A stretch of DNA of 64,000 nt. Source: Cristatella mucedo (Eukaryota > Bryozoa > Phylactolaemata > Cristatellidae). Position numbers and translations under genes: made by a program. The DNA is taken from contig WPIO01000030.1 in the NCBI GenBank assembly GCA_009760855.2, positions 766,001 to 830,000 of the forward strand. The letters are read 5' to 3'. Under the pieces are notes generated by a model. The model searched no databases and was not told the DNA's origin. It saw nothing but the letters and a program-made list of their open reading frames with translations. Shown in pieces: positions 53,187 to 63,499 of the stretch. The stretch's first letter is position 1; each line of letters opens with the position of its first letter.

Positions 53187-54220
53187 TCAGAATTCGGCTG
53201 AAATAGGCCACTGTGTGCTCCTTCCCATCTGCCCTTGCGCGAGAACCGCCCCTTTGGCAGTACCGCTGGCAGTAGTACTATATACGAATGGTACTGCAAA
53301 GTCTGGAAAAATAAGAATTGGCTTATCACATAGCTGGTCCCAGAAATTCTTGTAGTAACGCTCGCATTCTCCCGACCACACGAAGTGCTCACCGTTCTGC
53401 AGCAGGTTGTTTAGAGGCAGGGCGATTTTAGCAAACCATGGCACAAACTTGCGGTAGTAGGAAGCCAGTCCAAGGAGCTGCCTAACAACTCGGGCATCCC
53501 TTGTCGGCGTACTGCTCACTCTTGACCACAATCTCAGGATCTCGCAATATGCCTACCGTCCGCCCACAATACAATACCCTAGAAAATGCACGTGGTTCCT
53601 GGTGAAGCAGTAGTTTGAGGGTTCGATGTTGAGATATTTGCCCTCTTTCTATCGAGAATCTTTCCAAACCCAATAAGATGCTCCTCAAAGCTTCGTGAAA
53701 AGACTAGTACGTCATCAATATTATTAAGGCAAGTAATTCATTGAAGGCCCAATACGACAAAGTTGATGGCTCCATGGAACGTACCTGGGGCGTTGCACAG
53801 CCAAAGCTCATCTTCCTAAACTGGTATAAATATATTATTTATAAATACATAGTATATCATTTGTGTAGCAACCCAAGCGAACTTAATCTATATTTAGGCG
53901 CTTTACATAGGCTTCGGGGCTTGGGCCCGCGATTTCATTCAGACCTTGGTCGGGGTGGGTATCTTAACCAATGGACCAAACCAGCTGTGCGCTATAAGTC
54001 ACAAAGGCAGTGTTTGCCTTGTCCTCAGGTGCATCGCTATCTACCAGTATCCTGATGCGAGGTCAGGGGTACTGAAATATCATGTATCTGCTAACAATTG
54101 ACGCACTTTATCTGGCCGAGGTAATGGGTAACTATCCTTAACCGTTACGAGTTAAGCCACCTTCAGTCGATGCAGAACCTGTCGGTATGGTCCTTCTTCT
54201 TGACCAGTACCATGGCTAGC
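53187..54220 (-). pseudogene. Reverse transcriptase and RNase H remnant of gypsy element 2
   Basis: Near 54210-54100 the frame gives MVLVKKKDHTDRFCID, the start of the RT fingers. The active site appears near 53740-53700 as IDDVLVFSRSFEEHL, with the usual YxDD tyrosine replaced by Asn. The frame at 53531-53187 continues RQLLGLASYYRKFVPWFAKI, ALPLNNLLQ and then PILIFPDFAVPFVYSTTASG, the connection and RNase H start with Asp changed to Ser in the expected D-A-S position. A SINE at 53827-53989 splits it. Confidence 0.8.
53827..53989 (-). mobile_element. tRNA-derived SINE nested in gypsy element 2
   Basis: Reverse copy: AT-rich run 53827-53860, tail arms GTAGCAACCCAAGCGAACTT and TATTTAGGCGCTTTAC, B-box-like GGGGCTTGGGCCC and A-box side CTTAACCAATGGACCAAACC. 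Confidence 0.82.
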
Positions 54221-55219
54221 TCCATTGGCTGCACGACTCTTCAATCACACCAGATTCGAGTGTTTCATGCACCTGGTGTTTACTTCGGACCGAAGTGCCT
54301 GAGCTATACAATCTGTCTTGACCCGAATCGTTCTTGATTTCCCGTTGTCTGTCTGGCTCTTCACCGGTTCTAGCAGGCCGGGGGGTCTCAGCTCATGGTG
54401 GAGAAAACATTCTGTTAATCGGCTAGGGGGTCTTGCAGCTGGTACTGGTTTCGCAGTGTCAAGCTATTTCCAGAACGATCCAAAACTATCTTCTCCCTTG
54501 CTACTTCTCGAAGGCCACCAATATATCAGTGGCTGCCTTCTTTTGCATTTCCATTCTTAATTACTACTGGAAGCAGTTTACCAATACGAGCGCTCAGATT
54601 AATGCGGACAGAGTAGTGGCCAGCATTAATGAGATCCAGGGATCTAGCCCTGCGATTCGACTAAGGCCGTAGCTGCCGTCTGACGTATCCCTGCCAGCCT
54701 CCCTTCGTTGAACTCGAACAGCCACTCATTATCTACGGCAGTTGTCATGGAACATTTGAAGAGCAGCTTGCAACTTGGTGCAATATCTATATCATATCGT
54801 ACACACACATCAACCTCAGGTGGGTCACAACAGTGGTTGGTCGTCAGATTTATCGTACAGTTCCCTACAGTAGCTACAGCTTTCTCGTAGTCCAGAGTGA
54901 GAGGGCAACGTTTCCTGGGGAATTATGTACCTAGTAGAACTGTAAGTGAGTTGCTTTTGGGTAGATGTACAGTGCTTCTTCTTATCAATTTTGCAGTTGT
55001 GATCGGACCACGGGCCGTGCCTAGGAACTCTAGTAGTGCACGGTAACCCTGGCGGCCTTCACAGTGGACAATGAGCATCCGTCTCCAAAACACTCAATTC
55101 AAAAACTGCCTTCAGGGCTTCTACCAGCTGCTGAAGGGTGCAGTAGCTACTCAGCCACTCTGTCGCATGGATGAAATCTTTGTCGCCATGCCCTCAAAAA
55201 ACATCCCTAATTTAGCCAG

Positions 55220-55420
55220 CTAGGTATAACTAGTCCATCCACAGCCCATAATGGACTTCTTCAAACTCAAGCCTCTGACAGAGGCATACTTCGCAATAAT
55301 CATCGAGGTATCAGCACCGGAGTCCGCAAGTGCACCAAAGTTACGGCCATCAATCTGCAGGTCCACTGCCGTAGTAATGACTTTCTGTCTTGCGCCTAGG
55401 GCCGTCACGACCTGCGGCAC
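55220..55420 (-). pseudogene. Aspartic protease remnant of gypsy element 2
   Basis: A 66-codon frame with TTAVDLQIDGRNFGALADSG and ADTSMI: the flap-dimer type retropepsin active site D-(S/T)-G-A is present as DSGA. It would process the gag-pol polyprotein. The frame leaves the protease fold early and runs into the duplicated gag piece at 55245. Confidence 0.75.
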
Positions 55421-55449
55421 TCGTGCTAGTCAAACCAGTGGGCTATGTG

Positions 55450-56300
55450 GGCTCTCGGTCAGCTCGTGTTTCGTATGGATTGGGTTTTCTTAGCCCCACA
55501 TGACATATGCAGCCCCAGCGTGGGTTACAGCTCGTAGGTAGGGAGCCACACGTAGAAGCCCCGTGGTTGGTCCCCGTGGTCAGCCAGCTGCAAATCTGAG
55601 CCTCTCTAGCTTTTTGCGTCCTGAGCTGCCGGTTCGTATGGCTGGGCTACTTGCATCGTCGAAAAATTGGCCTTCTGTCGTCGTAATAGAAATCGACTGG
55701 TCCCTTACCACGAACGCCCCTAGGTTTTGCCAAAAATGCTCTTGATGCAATCCTAGCCTCGATGTCACAAAGGTGCTTCAACTGAGATGCCAGGAGTCGC
55801 TCACTAATGCTCACCATAGAGGCAATGGATTCAAGTAGGCCCATGCCGTACCATTGACCTGCCAGCCCACCTGGCGACTTGTTTCTGCATCGCAAGCTAT
55901 TCGCAATGTTTGGCATTTCGCAGAGCTTTGTACAAGCTATGATGCCCCATTGCGAAACATATGCTGACCAATGCCAAGATTTGAGCCACGCACAAAAATT
56001 GAAAGCAGTGCCCCATCGAGTTCGGTTGTGGCCATCATAAGGTACACCAATCCTGCATTCTTCAAGATGCATTCATAAAATTCATGCACACTTTACTGCG
56101 TCTATTGTTTGCTCAGAAAGCAAGCTCAGTGTCGCAGCCGCCTGCCACCCAATCAGTTCAAAAACTGCCTTCGGGGCTTTTACCAGCTGCTTAAGGGTGT
56201 AGTAGCGACGCTGCAACTCTGTTGCAGGGATGAAATCCTTGTCGCCGGAGCCTAAAACAACCTAGTTTATCCCGCTAGGACAACAGCCCCCTCACAAGTA
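55450..56300 (-). pseudogene. gag remnant of gypsy element 2
   Basis: On the minus strand the segment at 56280-56150 reads GDKDFIPATELQRRYYTLKQ and AVFELIGWQAAATLSLL, capsid-like helical sequence. A 141-codon frame at 56072-55647 follows with decayed content (QLKHLCDIEARIASRAFLAK). No clear zinc knuckle was read. The same GDKDFI segment recurs at 55245-55085. Confidence 0.6.
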
Positions 56301-56351
56301 CACAGAATTGATTATACCATTCTATAAACAATTCGCTCTCATCAATGCTGA

Positions 56352-57473
56352 AGCCCTTTAATAATAATAATATTAATAATAATAATGATAAATTTCCCTC
56401 AGATAACTCAATCTCTTTCTAGGTGTTGTACATTTGCTACAAATGGAAATGCAATTGAGTGGTGAGTAATATCATGCATGATTAACAAAAAAATGAATAA
56501 CATGGCTAGGGGTGACATGCACAGGGTCAGCATGCAAATGTTGTTAGTGGCAGCATGCGCAGTGTCAGCAGGCATAAGCACATGTTGTTAGTGGCAGCAT
56601 GCACAGTGTCAGCACGCATAGGCACATGTAGGACAAATCACTGGGAGCCACTAAATGCTGTCCTAAATAGGTGTGTTTTGAAGTTCTTTTTAAATACGGT
56701 CAGCTAAGGGGATGTTCTGACGCAGGTCGAAAGGGAGTTTGGGAGGACGGCTTTGGGAGAATACGAACTAAATGCACGGTCCCCAACGAATGAGAGGCTT
56801 TTACGAGATATTTGTAGACTGGTGGATTCCGAAAAGCGGCTGGTACGATGCTTGGCCTGATGGGGGAGTATATCTGAGAAATAGGCTGGAGCGGAAGAAT
56901 AAAGGGACCTAAAAGTGAAAAAACCTTGAAGTTAATCCGTTGCTTGACTGGTAGTCAGTGCAGGTCAGTGAGAAGTGGAGTAATGTGGCAACTTCGACGC
57001 TCACGACAGACAAGCCTAGCTGCAGAGTTTCGCACCAGCTGCAATCACCTGATCGCACATGGTGGTAGGCCAGTAAGCAGTGAGTTGCAGAAGTCGAGAC
57101 GGGATGTCACGAATGCATGTACAAACTTAGATGTGGTATCCTCATTTAAGCAAGTCCGAAATTTAGCAATGTTACGAAGTGCGAAATTGGCAGATTTGAC
57201 TGTGGAGCAGATATGGTCGTCTAACGAGAGGTCACTTTGGAATATGACACCTAGATTTCGAGCTGATCCAACAAGAGAAATGCTGGCAGAGTCAGTTTTG
57301 AGTGTCGGCCTCTCCAATTTGTGAATTACACTGGGTTAGCCCATAACCAGTAAGTTAGTCTTATCATCGTTTAGTTTTAGAAAATTTTCTGCCATCCATG
57401 TGCGGATGTCATTAATACACGCAGCAAGTGAGTTGAGAGAATTTGAGGTGCTCGAAGGGTTGGAGGACTTCAA
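56352..57473 (-). mobile_element. L2-family A LINE nested in gypsy element 2
   Basis: Reverse (AAT)n at 56360-56388, tail hairpin with arms CCCTCAGATAACTCAATCTC and TTTCTAGGTGTTGTACATTT, a 3' untranslated region containing a 40-bp tandem duplication (TGTTAGTGGCAGCATGCRCA twice near 56541-56612), then RT C-terminal blocks: [53 protein letters not shown] 90-codon frame survives at 57045-57317. It stops 5' at the ENFLKLNDDKT-equivalent and beyond near 57470. Confidence 0.87.
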
Positions 57474-57474
57474 A

Positions 57475-57720
57475 TGGCTCTACTGGGCCTAGAGTGTAAG
57501 GGCCGAAGGGCTGCACTCGCGTCCAACGCTCATTGCAGTTGCCTATTTGTCTGTGTCTGGGGCATGATTGCAGGGCTACTGGAACAACCTGCCAGCCAGG
57601 CGGCAGCAACCGCAGCAAGGTGCTCACGTAGTGTAGCTAGGGGATCAGGGCCTTGCCGAGCTCTCACGACTGTGGCCCCACAAGCACTCTTTTTCAAGTG
57701 ACAGCTCGAAATCACCTTGG
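57475..57720 (-). pseudogene. Probable gag N-terminus of gypsy element 2
   Basis: Between the L2-A copy and the LTR, a minus-strand frame (57715-57530) starts MISSCHLKKSACGATVVRAR and contains LATLREHLAAVAAAWLAG. Its place after the primer binding site suggests gag, but no motif proves it; a separate host exon cannot be excluded. Confidence 0.35.
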
Positions 57721-57968
57721 TTCCTCAATCGGCGCTAATCCATTGGTCTTTAATGCTCCTACCTAACTTTAGTTCCTGCTTCAACAGAATCTTCATCACG
57801 CGACAATTTGCTCGGTCGCTTCCGATAGCACGACTCCTGATCAATTGGATAGATCAATTTACGGACTGACGTGATATAAATGCCTATCATTATTCACACA
57901 TGTAACGTACAAGTAAACTAACGCATACAACATACGCCAAAAATATCAAGAAATTTGCTAATATCTTT

Positions 57969-57987
57969 GTCACGTCAGGGGCACCGA
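57969..57987 (-). promoter_or_regulatory. Primer binding site of gypsy element 2
   Basis: Plus-strand GTCACGTCAGGGGCACCGA equals the 3' end of a leucine-type tRNA acceptor stem plus CCA with one change (CCG for CCA). Read on the minus strand it follows the 5' LTR directly, where minus-strand DNA synthesis would be primed. Confidence 0.6.
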
Positions 57988-57989
57988 AT

Positions 57990-58235
57990 ACAGAAAAGAT
58001 TCCCGGAATCTTGCCTATTCCAGCTAAGGCCCCGTACTATCTATACCAGCTCTCGGTTATCGTGCGGGTTCTAGTAACAGTAGTTCAGGGGTGATCGACC
58101 AGGTATACAACACTCGATGTTATACATACATGCCTTACACAAAGCTGTACTAGAAAAGTCTACAGAGACGATTTTAGACTAAGTAAACAATAGGGGCTCA
58201 AGACGACGACGCAAGGTTGAATAAACGCGTTCATG
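57990..58235 (-). repeat. 5' LTR of gypsy element 2, truncated
   Basis: Partner of 51553-51890 but lacking its U3 start. The truncation point at about 58235 is also where the duplicated zinc-finger exon starts in the middle of its finger, so one deletion probably removed both missing parts. Confidence 0.6.
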
Positions 58236-58239
58236 GCGT

Positions 58240-58485
58240 TGTATGTGTTTTGAAAGCAATCTCAACTTGTGTGCACCCAAGGTACACTTGGTGCATCGAA
58301 CGCTTTTAACTCATCCGACACCGGCTTCTTGACAACTGCTTGGGGAAGGCAAACTTTCACGATTCTCTGATACATATTATTTAAAGAGACTAAATCATAA
58401 CAAAAAAATAACGTTAATACAGATAACTAGTGCCACAATTTACAAGGTCAGACCAGTGCAGTGAATGCAATATTTATAAAAGCTA
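58240..58485 (-). pseudogene. Frameshifted duplicate of zinc-finger exon 1
   Basis: Matches 51290-51545 in the same orientation, including intron sequence upstream of the exon (GTGCCACAATTTACAAGG against GTGCCAAAATTTAAGAAA). On the minus strand QRIVKVCLPQAVVKKPVSDE aligns residue for residue with QKIMEVLVSEAEVKNPPSDE of exon 1. A 1-base deletion near 58295 then shifts the frame, after which finger 1 is still recognisable as CTKCTLGAHKLRLLSKHIQR plus histidine. The sequence after the finger is cut off by the gypsy LTR. The acceptor AG is also lost (GTTATGATTTAG region altered). Confidence 0.8.
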
Positions 58486-58585
58486 AGCATGTCATCTGCA
58501 TAGTAATAGCAACATGAAGCAGATTGTGAATTTAGTCTCAGCTTCTAGCTTTAGTTCAAGAGCATTGTCAGATTAATTCCCGACC

Positions 58586-59752
58586 ATGACAGTTCTTGAG
58601 ACGCAGAATGACGGAACTTCGCCAGGCTGTCTTGATGTCGAAAAATATGCAACGTTAGCGTATGCCATCAACTTTCATGTCTTTGAAATTGCCATTGGTT
58701 TTCGCGTTGCTTTCCAAACCACAATCTCTCATGCAGATATAAATTCTATTGAGTCCGATTGTCGTAGCAAATCCAAGTGTATGGTGGGTACTTTAGCTAC
58801 TCAAAGACTTATCCTCGACGCAAAATATCCACCAGTGAGAAACAATGAGCTCCATCTTCAGAATAGGTGAATGGACACTTCAAAAAAGCATGCCCACTGT
58901 GCTTGCTAGTAAAATAGCCCTATATGCTCTATTTAAAGAGTTACTTGTTAAGTATTAGACTGACAGAATTATGCTTGAATGGACGCTTAGAGAATCACTT
59001 GTGTTTTTTGAAGCCATCTTAACAACGAAGCAAACTGTGGATTGGAGAGAAGCCGGTTTAAGTACACAGGAAGCCTTACCACACAATGAAGGTGCAGATG
59101 CTACCGGTGCAGCTTTAGGCATGAGCAAAAACAGCTGCTGCTATTGCAGCTGCTGCAGTAAAATGAGATGCTGGTACAGGAGCAACCTTTACCCGTGCAG
59201 GAGCAGTCATTGTCCAGGCAACAGCAGCCGTTGCCCATCTAGGTGCCGGTGCTGCAAGAGCAGGCGAAGCCACTGCAGGTGCAAACAGCTTTTGGTCAAG
59301 CTATCCATCAAAAGCTCCAGGTGAAAAAAGAGCTGCAGATGAAAGAAAACGCGATAAAGGTGAAAGCAAACAAACGCTTCGTGCTCATCCAATTCAATGC
59401 TGGCTACAAATGCATAGACCCAAGCTGGTAGGCTGAACGTATAGTTGGCTCGGGCAGAAGCAGCAGGATATGATCTCATTACTTAAGTTGAGAGTATGCT
59501 ACGACAGCACATTGTAAAATGCGATGTACCTGCAAGTATTTGCACAGAGCAGCGAGGCACTCAAACGACTTACCTCCAAAATGCGAGCTCCGGCAGGACT
59601 TCCGTGAACTATACCGATGTGCCTTTCAACAACCCACGATTTTTGGACCGCTTAATGCAGCGAGAACACTGGCGCCCTGCAACGAAGTACTTTCCTTAGA
59701 AACCAAGGCAGCAGGAGGCAAGGGTAATGTGAACTTCCTCTTCTCGATATAA
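58586..59752 (+). other. Weak open frames, unidentified
   Basis: Plus-strand frames at 58586-58870 (94 codons) and 58971-59324 (117 codons) are not recognised. Around 59150-59300 another plus frame is alanine/glycine-rich (AGTGATFTRAGAVIVQATAA, VAHLGAGAARAGEATAGA), caused by GCAG-rich imperfect repeats. On the minus strand the same DNA gives Leu/His-rich peptide. I see no reason to prefer a strand. Confidence 0.25.
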
Positions 59753-60079
59753 AGTGCAGTCTGCCTTTTGTTGACTAATCACAGACAGCTAAGCACCTAT
59801 GCCACCACTTTAGCAATGTGCAATCATTGGTTAGTTTTACAGCAGAAAAGACGTTAGCAGACAACTTCACTTAGATCAATATCACGACTTCTCTTTTAAA
59901 AAGCTGAAACTTTAAGGTAAATGATGTGCTTGGAATCGATAGGCAAAGCCATAGCGGTTGCCCTGAGCTACCGACCGTGTTCAAGGAAAAGTAAATGGTA
60001 TGCAGCCAAACCACGTTGCTAAGATCCATTAGATGCGATACCAAATTGGGCCTCTAGGCAAAGCCACAAGATGCATCGG

Positions 60080-60225
60080 AATGTATAAACGTGTGTGTAC
60101 ATGTGTGAGTCTGTGTATGTGTCTGCGGGTGTGTCTGCAAATGTAACAGTCTGTGTGTCTGAGTGGGTGCTTGCATATATGTATCAGCGTCCGTTCGTGT
60201 GTGTCTGAGTGATATTTCCGTGAGT
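60080..60225 (+). repeat. GT-rich low-complexity tract
   Basis: GTGTGTGTACATGTGTGAGT, GTGTCTGCGGGTGTGTCTGC and similar units. Not coding. Confidence 0.8.
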
Positions 60226-60252
60226 GCGCCCAACTGACATATTAGATTTGCA

Positions 60253-60345
60253 TAACATGCTGAGATAACTAAATCTCTAAGCAGGTGCTTCATATAAGCC
60301 GAAAGGTTCAAATCTTGGTCATGTAAAGTAAGCTCCTTGGCCATC
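60253..60345 (-). mobile_element. SINE relic (tail and part of the head)
   Basis: CTGAGATAACTAAATCTCTA with AGCAGGTGCTTCATATAAGC keeps the tail, GAAAGGTTCAAATCTTGGTC keeps B-box-like sequence (GGTTCAAATC), and AAGCTCCTTGGCC is the decayed A-box side. The central DGACCTCAG-type segment is lost. Confidence 0.55.
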
Positions 60346-60404
60346 GTTGTAGCAGGTGCTTACCTTAATCCCGGTGGCGAGAAGTGCAAAAAATAGCTCT
60401 ACAT

Positions 60405-60423
60405 GAGAGAGAGAGGTGGAGAG

Positions 60424-60505
<82 letters not shown>

Positions 60506-60507
60506 CT
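60405..60507 (+). repeat. GA microsatellite
   Basis: (GA)n over about 100 bp with GGTGGAGAGGTA and GGGA interruptions. Ser-Leu-rich frames of 115-122 codons on the minus strand are artefacts apart from their first 60 codons, discussed under the exon candidate at 60517-60717. Confidence 0.95.
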
Positions 60508-60516
60508 CTTGCTTAC

Positions 60517-60717
60517 CGAGGAGATCAGATGTCTTCCTAATCCTAAAACTTTTAAAGACAGCAGGCGCGTTTGAATTACTGCCACGGTGACTGACGACTT
60601 GGTGTATCTGCTTTTCGCCAAAAACAACTGCATTATTGCAACGGGTGATAGCTGCAAGCTGGAGTTCCTCCGGTTGATGTTGCACAAGGTGCACTATAAT
60701 CCGTGCATCCACAGAAT
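60517..60717 (-). CDS. Candidate internal exon, unidentified
   Basis: A 201-base minus-strand segment bounded by an excellent acceptor (GGTTTCTTTTGCTCAG) and donor (CTCG/GTAAGC). One frame is open throughout: SVDARIIVHLVQHQPEELQL, then AITRCNNAVVFGEKQIHQVV and FKSFRIRKTSDLL. The first part looks helical. It overlaps in another frame the end of the 60694-61113 frame, so both cannot be used in one transcript. No family recognised. Confidence 0.35.
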
Positions 60718-61113
60718 CTGAGCAAAAGAAACCAAGACAGCCTTCTTAAAAAGATCGACAGCTGCTGTGAGCATCGATGACCACATGGAGATAGACTGCT
60801 CTTGAAACAAGCTGGCGTTGTGGACGAGGTTGCTCATCAAAATTATCACGGCCTCAATTAGAACAGCCGTCACACATACAGCCTGTCGTTGGCAGCAGGA
60901 ATTACACAAGCTACACGATGGTAGAAGTAAATTCGTTTTCATAGGCTTTCCCCACCTTGCAGCTGGACTACGAGACTTTGCTCTTCTAATCATACTACGC
61001 CTGCGATGTTCTGTCTCGGTTGGACCATCGTAATTTAGTTCAGGCTGGATCGACCAAAAAAAGCCACAAATTCTTCGGATTTTGAGAAGTGCAACTGCTA
61101 GGGAAGTCAACAA
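60694..61113 (-). CDS. Candidate exon or small ORF, unidentified
   Basis: A 140-codon minus-strand frame ending TAG at 60694. It contains an Arg-rich stretch (TETEHRRRSMIRRAKSRS) and a long hydrophobic/helical part (VTAVLIEAVIILMSNLVHNA, SMLTAAVDLFKK). It may be part of a host gene upstream of the zinc-finger gene on the same strand, or chance. No domain is recognised. Confidence 0.25.
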   Translation of the reverse strand: MLTSLAVALLKIRRICGFFWSIQPELNYDGPTETEHRRRSMIRRAKSRSPAARWGKPMKTNLLLPSCSLCNSCCQRQAVCVTAVLIEAVIILMSNLVHNASLFQEQSISMWSSMLTAAVDLFKKAVLVSFAQILWMHGL

Positions 61114-61119
61114 ATCCCA

Positions 61120-62660
61120 GAAATTCAGCCATGCGGCTCTTTCACTGAAGTTGCTCCAAATGTTTGGATGTTAAGTGCTTGCAGTGCCTAAGGAATTTAT
61201 CAAAGTGTTGAGATCAAATGAATGCTGCATAGGTGGACAAATATGCAAGCATTTGCATATTTTTGGTAAGTTTTAGGGTAATAGCCACACAGGTTTTGAC
61301 TTCATGCATATTACCTACATACTGGCTACTTACAGCTTGCTCAGCTCTGAAATGCTGAATCAAAATGGCGATCTTCACAAATGCATAAGCTTAGATTTAA
61401 AATGTATTATAAGGAATTGCGAGATTGAACGTGAGGCATGTACTTCTTGTAGTCGAGAAAGCCCGCGAGCCGAAAACTTAACAAGAAACATCTGGATAAA
61501 GACGTCAGCACACCGCTTGTCCAAATAAGGTCAATGTGCAAGAACATGTGCAGACACTTGTGGCTGCTACTATCCAAAATTCAGCTTACTTTGGGTATCT
61601 TTGAGAGCTGGCACAGTTATATGCAAAAATCATGGCGTATTAAATAAGAATAAGACTCGAGACACAACGCTACCCATGCCAAAACAGGCACGTTTTTGCA
61701 TGGATTTAATGCTCATAGCGACCTCTGGCTAAAATTTTGAGATTACCCCCAAAAAACCGATTTTCCAGCGGTTGGTCAACCGAAACCACTTACGACACAT
61801 GAATTAATCCTCATCACGAGGGCTTGACCTTCACTGTAACTTTGTCTATCTCAAATCTTCAGAGCCATTTTACTATCGATTCACAGCATGCTAACCTAGC
61901 TACTTATCGTGTTGTCTATGCAATCATAAGTATCTTTATCGTTGAAGTAATACTAATTTTCCATAACCTTCATGTTACACTTAAACGTATATGGTCAGTT
62001 TCTTAGAAATTTTCCCTGATTTAATGAGAGCTTGACTTAATTCCTGCAGATTGGATCAAGAGAGGGCTTAACTTTACAGATTAACCAGCTCGGTTTTCTT
62101 CAAATCTAGTGAAGTTGCTGATCGCCATGTATCGCAATCAATAAATTCAGTTCACATATGAATGAACAGTGAGAGGCAGTGTCAGCAGCACCATGGCATA
62201 AAGAAGCACCTTGCGAGAAGAGGTTGGAGTCCCAAATGGTATTTCAAAGTTCCGTACTGACCGGCTAAGGAACACAGGGACATAATCAGTGGTCCGTTTG
62301 ATCCGAAACCTATTTCATTGTTGAATGCTTTAGAACTAAAGGCCAAATTTTCTAAACAATTATTTGTGCCATGCTCTGTCAGTTACAATACGTTTGCCCA
62401 AAGTGACTGAATAGGAATGTATTTCTAACGCGTGTACATTAAGCACAAGGCAATGTTCTTCGCTCAGAGAAATATATTACATAGCACAGAATAACACAGG
62501 TGTCCGGTGTCAACCACAGCATGCAAATCCTTTGCAATTAGTAACAAAACGTACAAATGATAAGTGGTAAATTTAAATGAACCGTTCATGTCCATGTCAT
62601 CTTTACATGATGCAAACTTGAGGTTACCTACGTACGTTCGAAGCCAATGAGCTTTAATCT
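61120..62660. other. No recognisable gene
   Basis: AT-rich unique sequence with short frames only. Confidence 0.4.
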
Positions 62661-62666
62661 TGCCTG

Positions 62667-63484
62667 CTAAGTGTATCCCGTGGCTCTACGTGGACCCAGC
62701 CTGTCAGAAGCCACAACTGAACGCACGGATAAATGCCAGCCACGTTGGCCGTAGCGTCGGCCAATACTAGACCGAAGTAAAATGTAAAAAGCATGCACAG
62801 TCACGAACAAAGTTGAGCCATGGGGTCGGTGTAAGGAGAGTTGCAGCACCAGAGCAAAGTCCACTGGTTGCTGCTGAGTTGCATAACAGGGGAGCAGCTT
62901 CAGACCAGTGCTGCTTTCTCCCACGGACCAGAGCCAGCGTGTCTACCGCAGGCAGGAGCCTTACGAGTCTAAGCTGTGGCAAACATGAAAACTCGAGACC
63001 TGCCACCCAGGCACGACGACCTTAGCAGTTCTGTGGGGCATTCAATCAGACAGCACCAAGCAGCATGTGGAAAAACAGCTCAGAATGCGGTTCAGCGACG
63101 AGAACCAAGCCACGCAGAAAGCGATAAGCCCAGGCTGCGGCAAGTCATTCAAGACGCTAATCACTATAGGGCGTCTCTTGCCCCGAATACATACTCTTGT
63201 CTCGAATACATTCCTACATGCCGCAGTTATCCCTGGCGGTGCAGTAGCGAAGGCATACCAAAGCTACCGTGGTATCACAAGACTTCTGCAGTTTCCAGTA
63301 GATGCAAATATGGAACAGTTGCACCAAGAATTAAATGGCTAATCCTTAAAGTCGAAATTGGACTGCCGCACAGATGCATGCTGCTCACAGCTATTCTGGC
63401 ACCTTCCTCCAGTAAAGGCTGAAGGAAGCCACAGGAAATTAAAGACACGGTGCTGCTTGCACTGCCCAGTGTCGCAGTAGCCAA
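62667..63484 (-). other. GC-richer stretch with candidate exons, unidentified
   Basis: Minus-strand frames at 63275-63484 (FLQPLLEEGARIAVSSMHLC, HEAT-like in feel), 62767-63006 (after an acceptor-like TGTTTGCCACAG at 62974-62985: RLVRLLPAVDTLALVRG) and 62667-62924. Plus-strand frames overlap (62976-63422, 148 codons). Composition differs from the flanking AT-rich DNA, as for coding sequence, but I cannot choose a strand or family. Confidence 0.2.
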
Positions 63485-63499
63485 TTCTAGAAGCGGTTA

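Larger units (their letters stand above)
51553..58235 (-). mobile_element. Gypsy-type LTR retrotransposon 2 with nested SINE and L2-A
   Basis: A minus-strand element just upstream of visible zinc-finger exon 1. In element order: truncated 5' LTR (58235-57990), primer binding site (57987-57969), gag start (57720-57475), L2-A insertion (57473-56352), gag (56300-55450), protease (55420-55220), a duplicated gag piece (55245-55085), RT and RNase H (54220-53187, split by a SINE at 53989-53827), integrase (52700-51908) and 3' LTR (51890-51553). All parts carry stops or shifts, and the LTRs are about 30-35 percent different by eye, so it is old. Confidence 0.8.

Noticed and set aside
57475-57720. Host exon between the L2-A copy and the gypsy 2 LTR
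   Set aside because: Position directly after the primer binding site fits gag better, and no good donor was found; kept only as a low-confidence gag remnant.
58971-59324. Cysteine-rich plus-strand frame suggesting a toxin- or metallothionein-like peptide
   Set aside because: The cysteines come from repeated TGC/CAG-rich units; the spacing is irregular, there is no signal peptide, and the neighbouring frame is Ala/Gly-rich from the same repeat.
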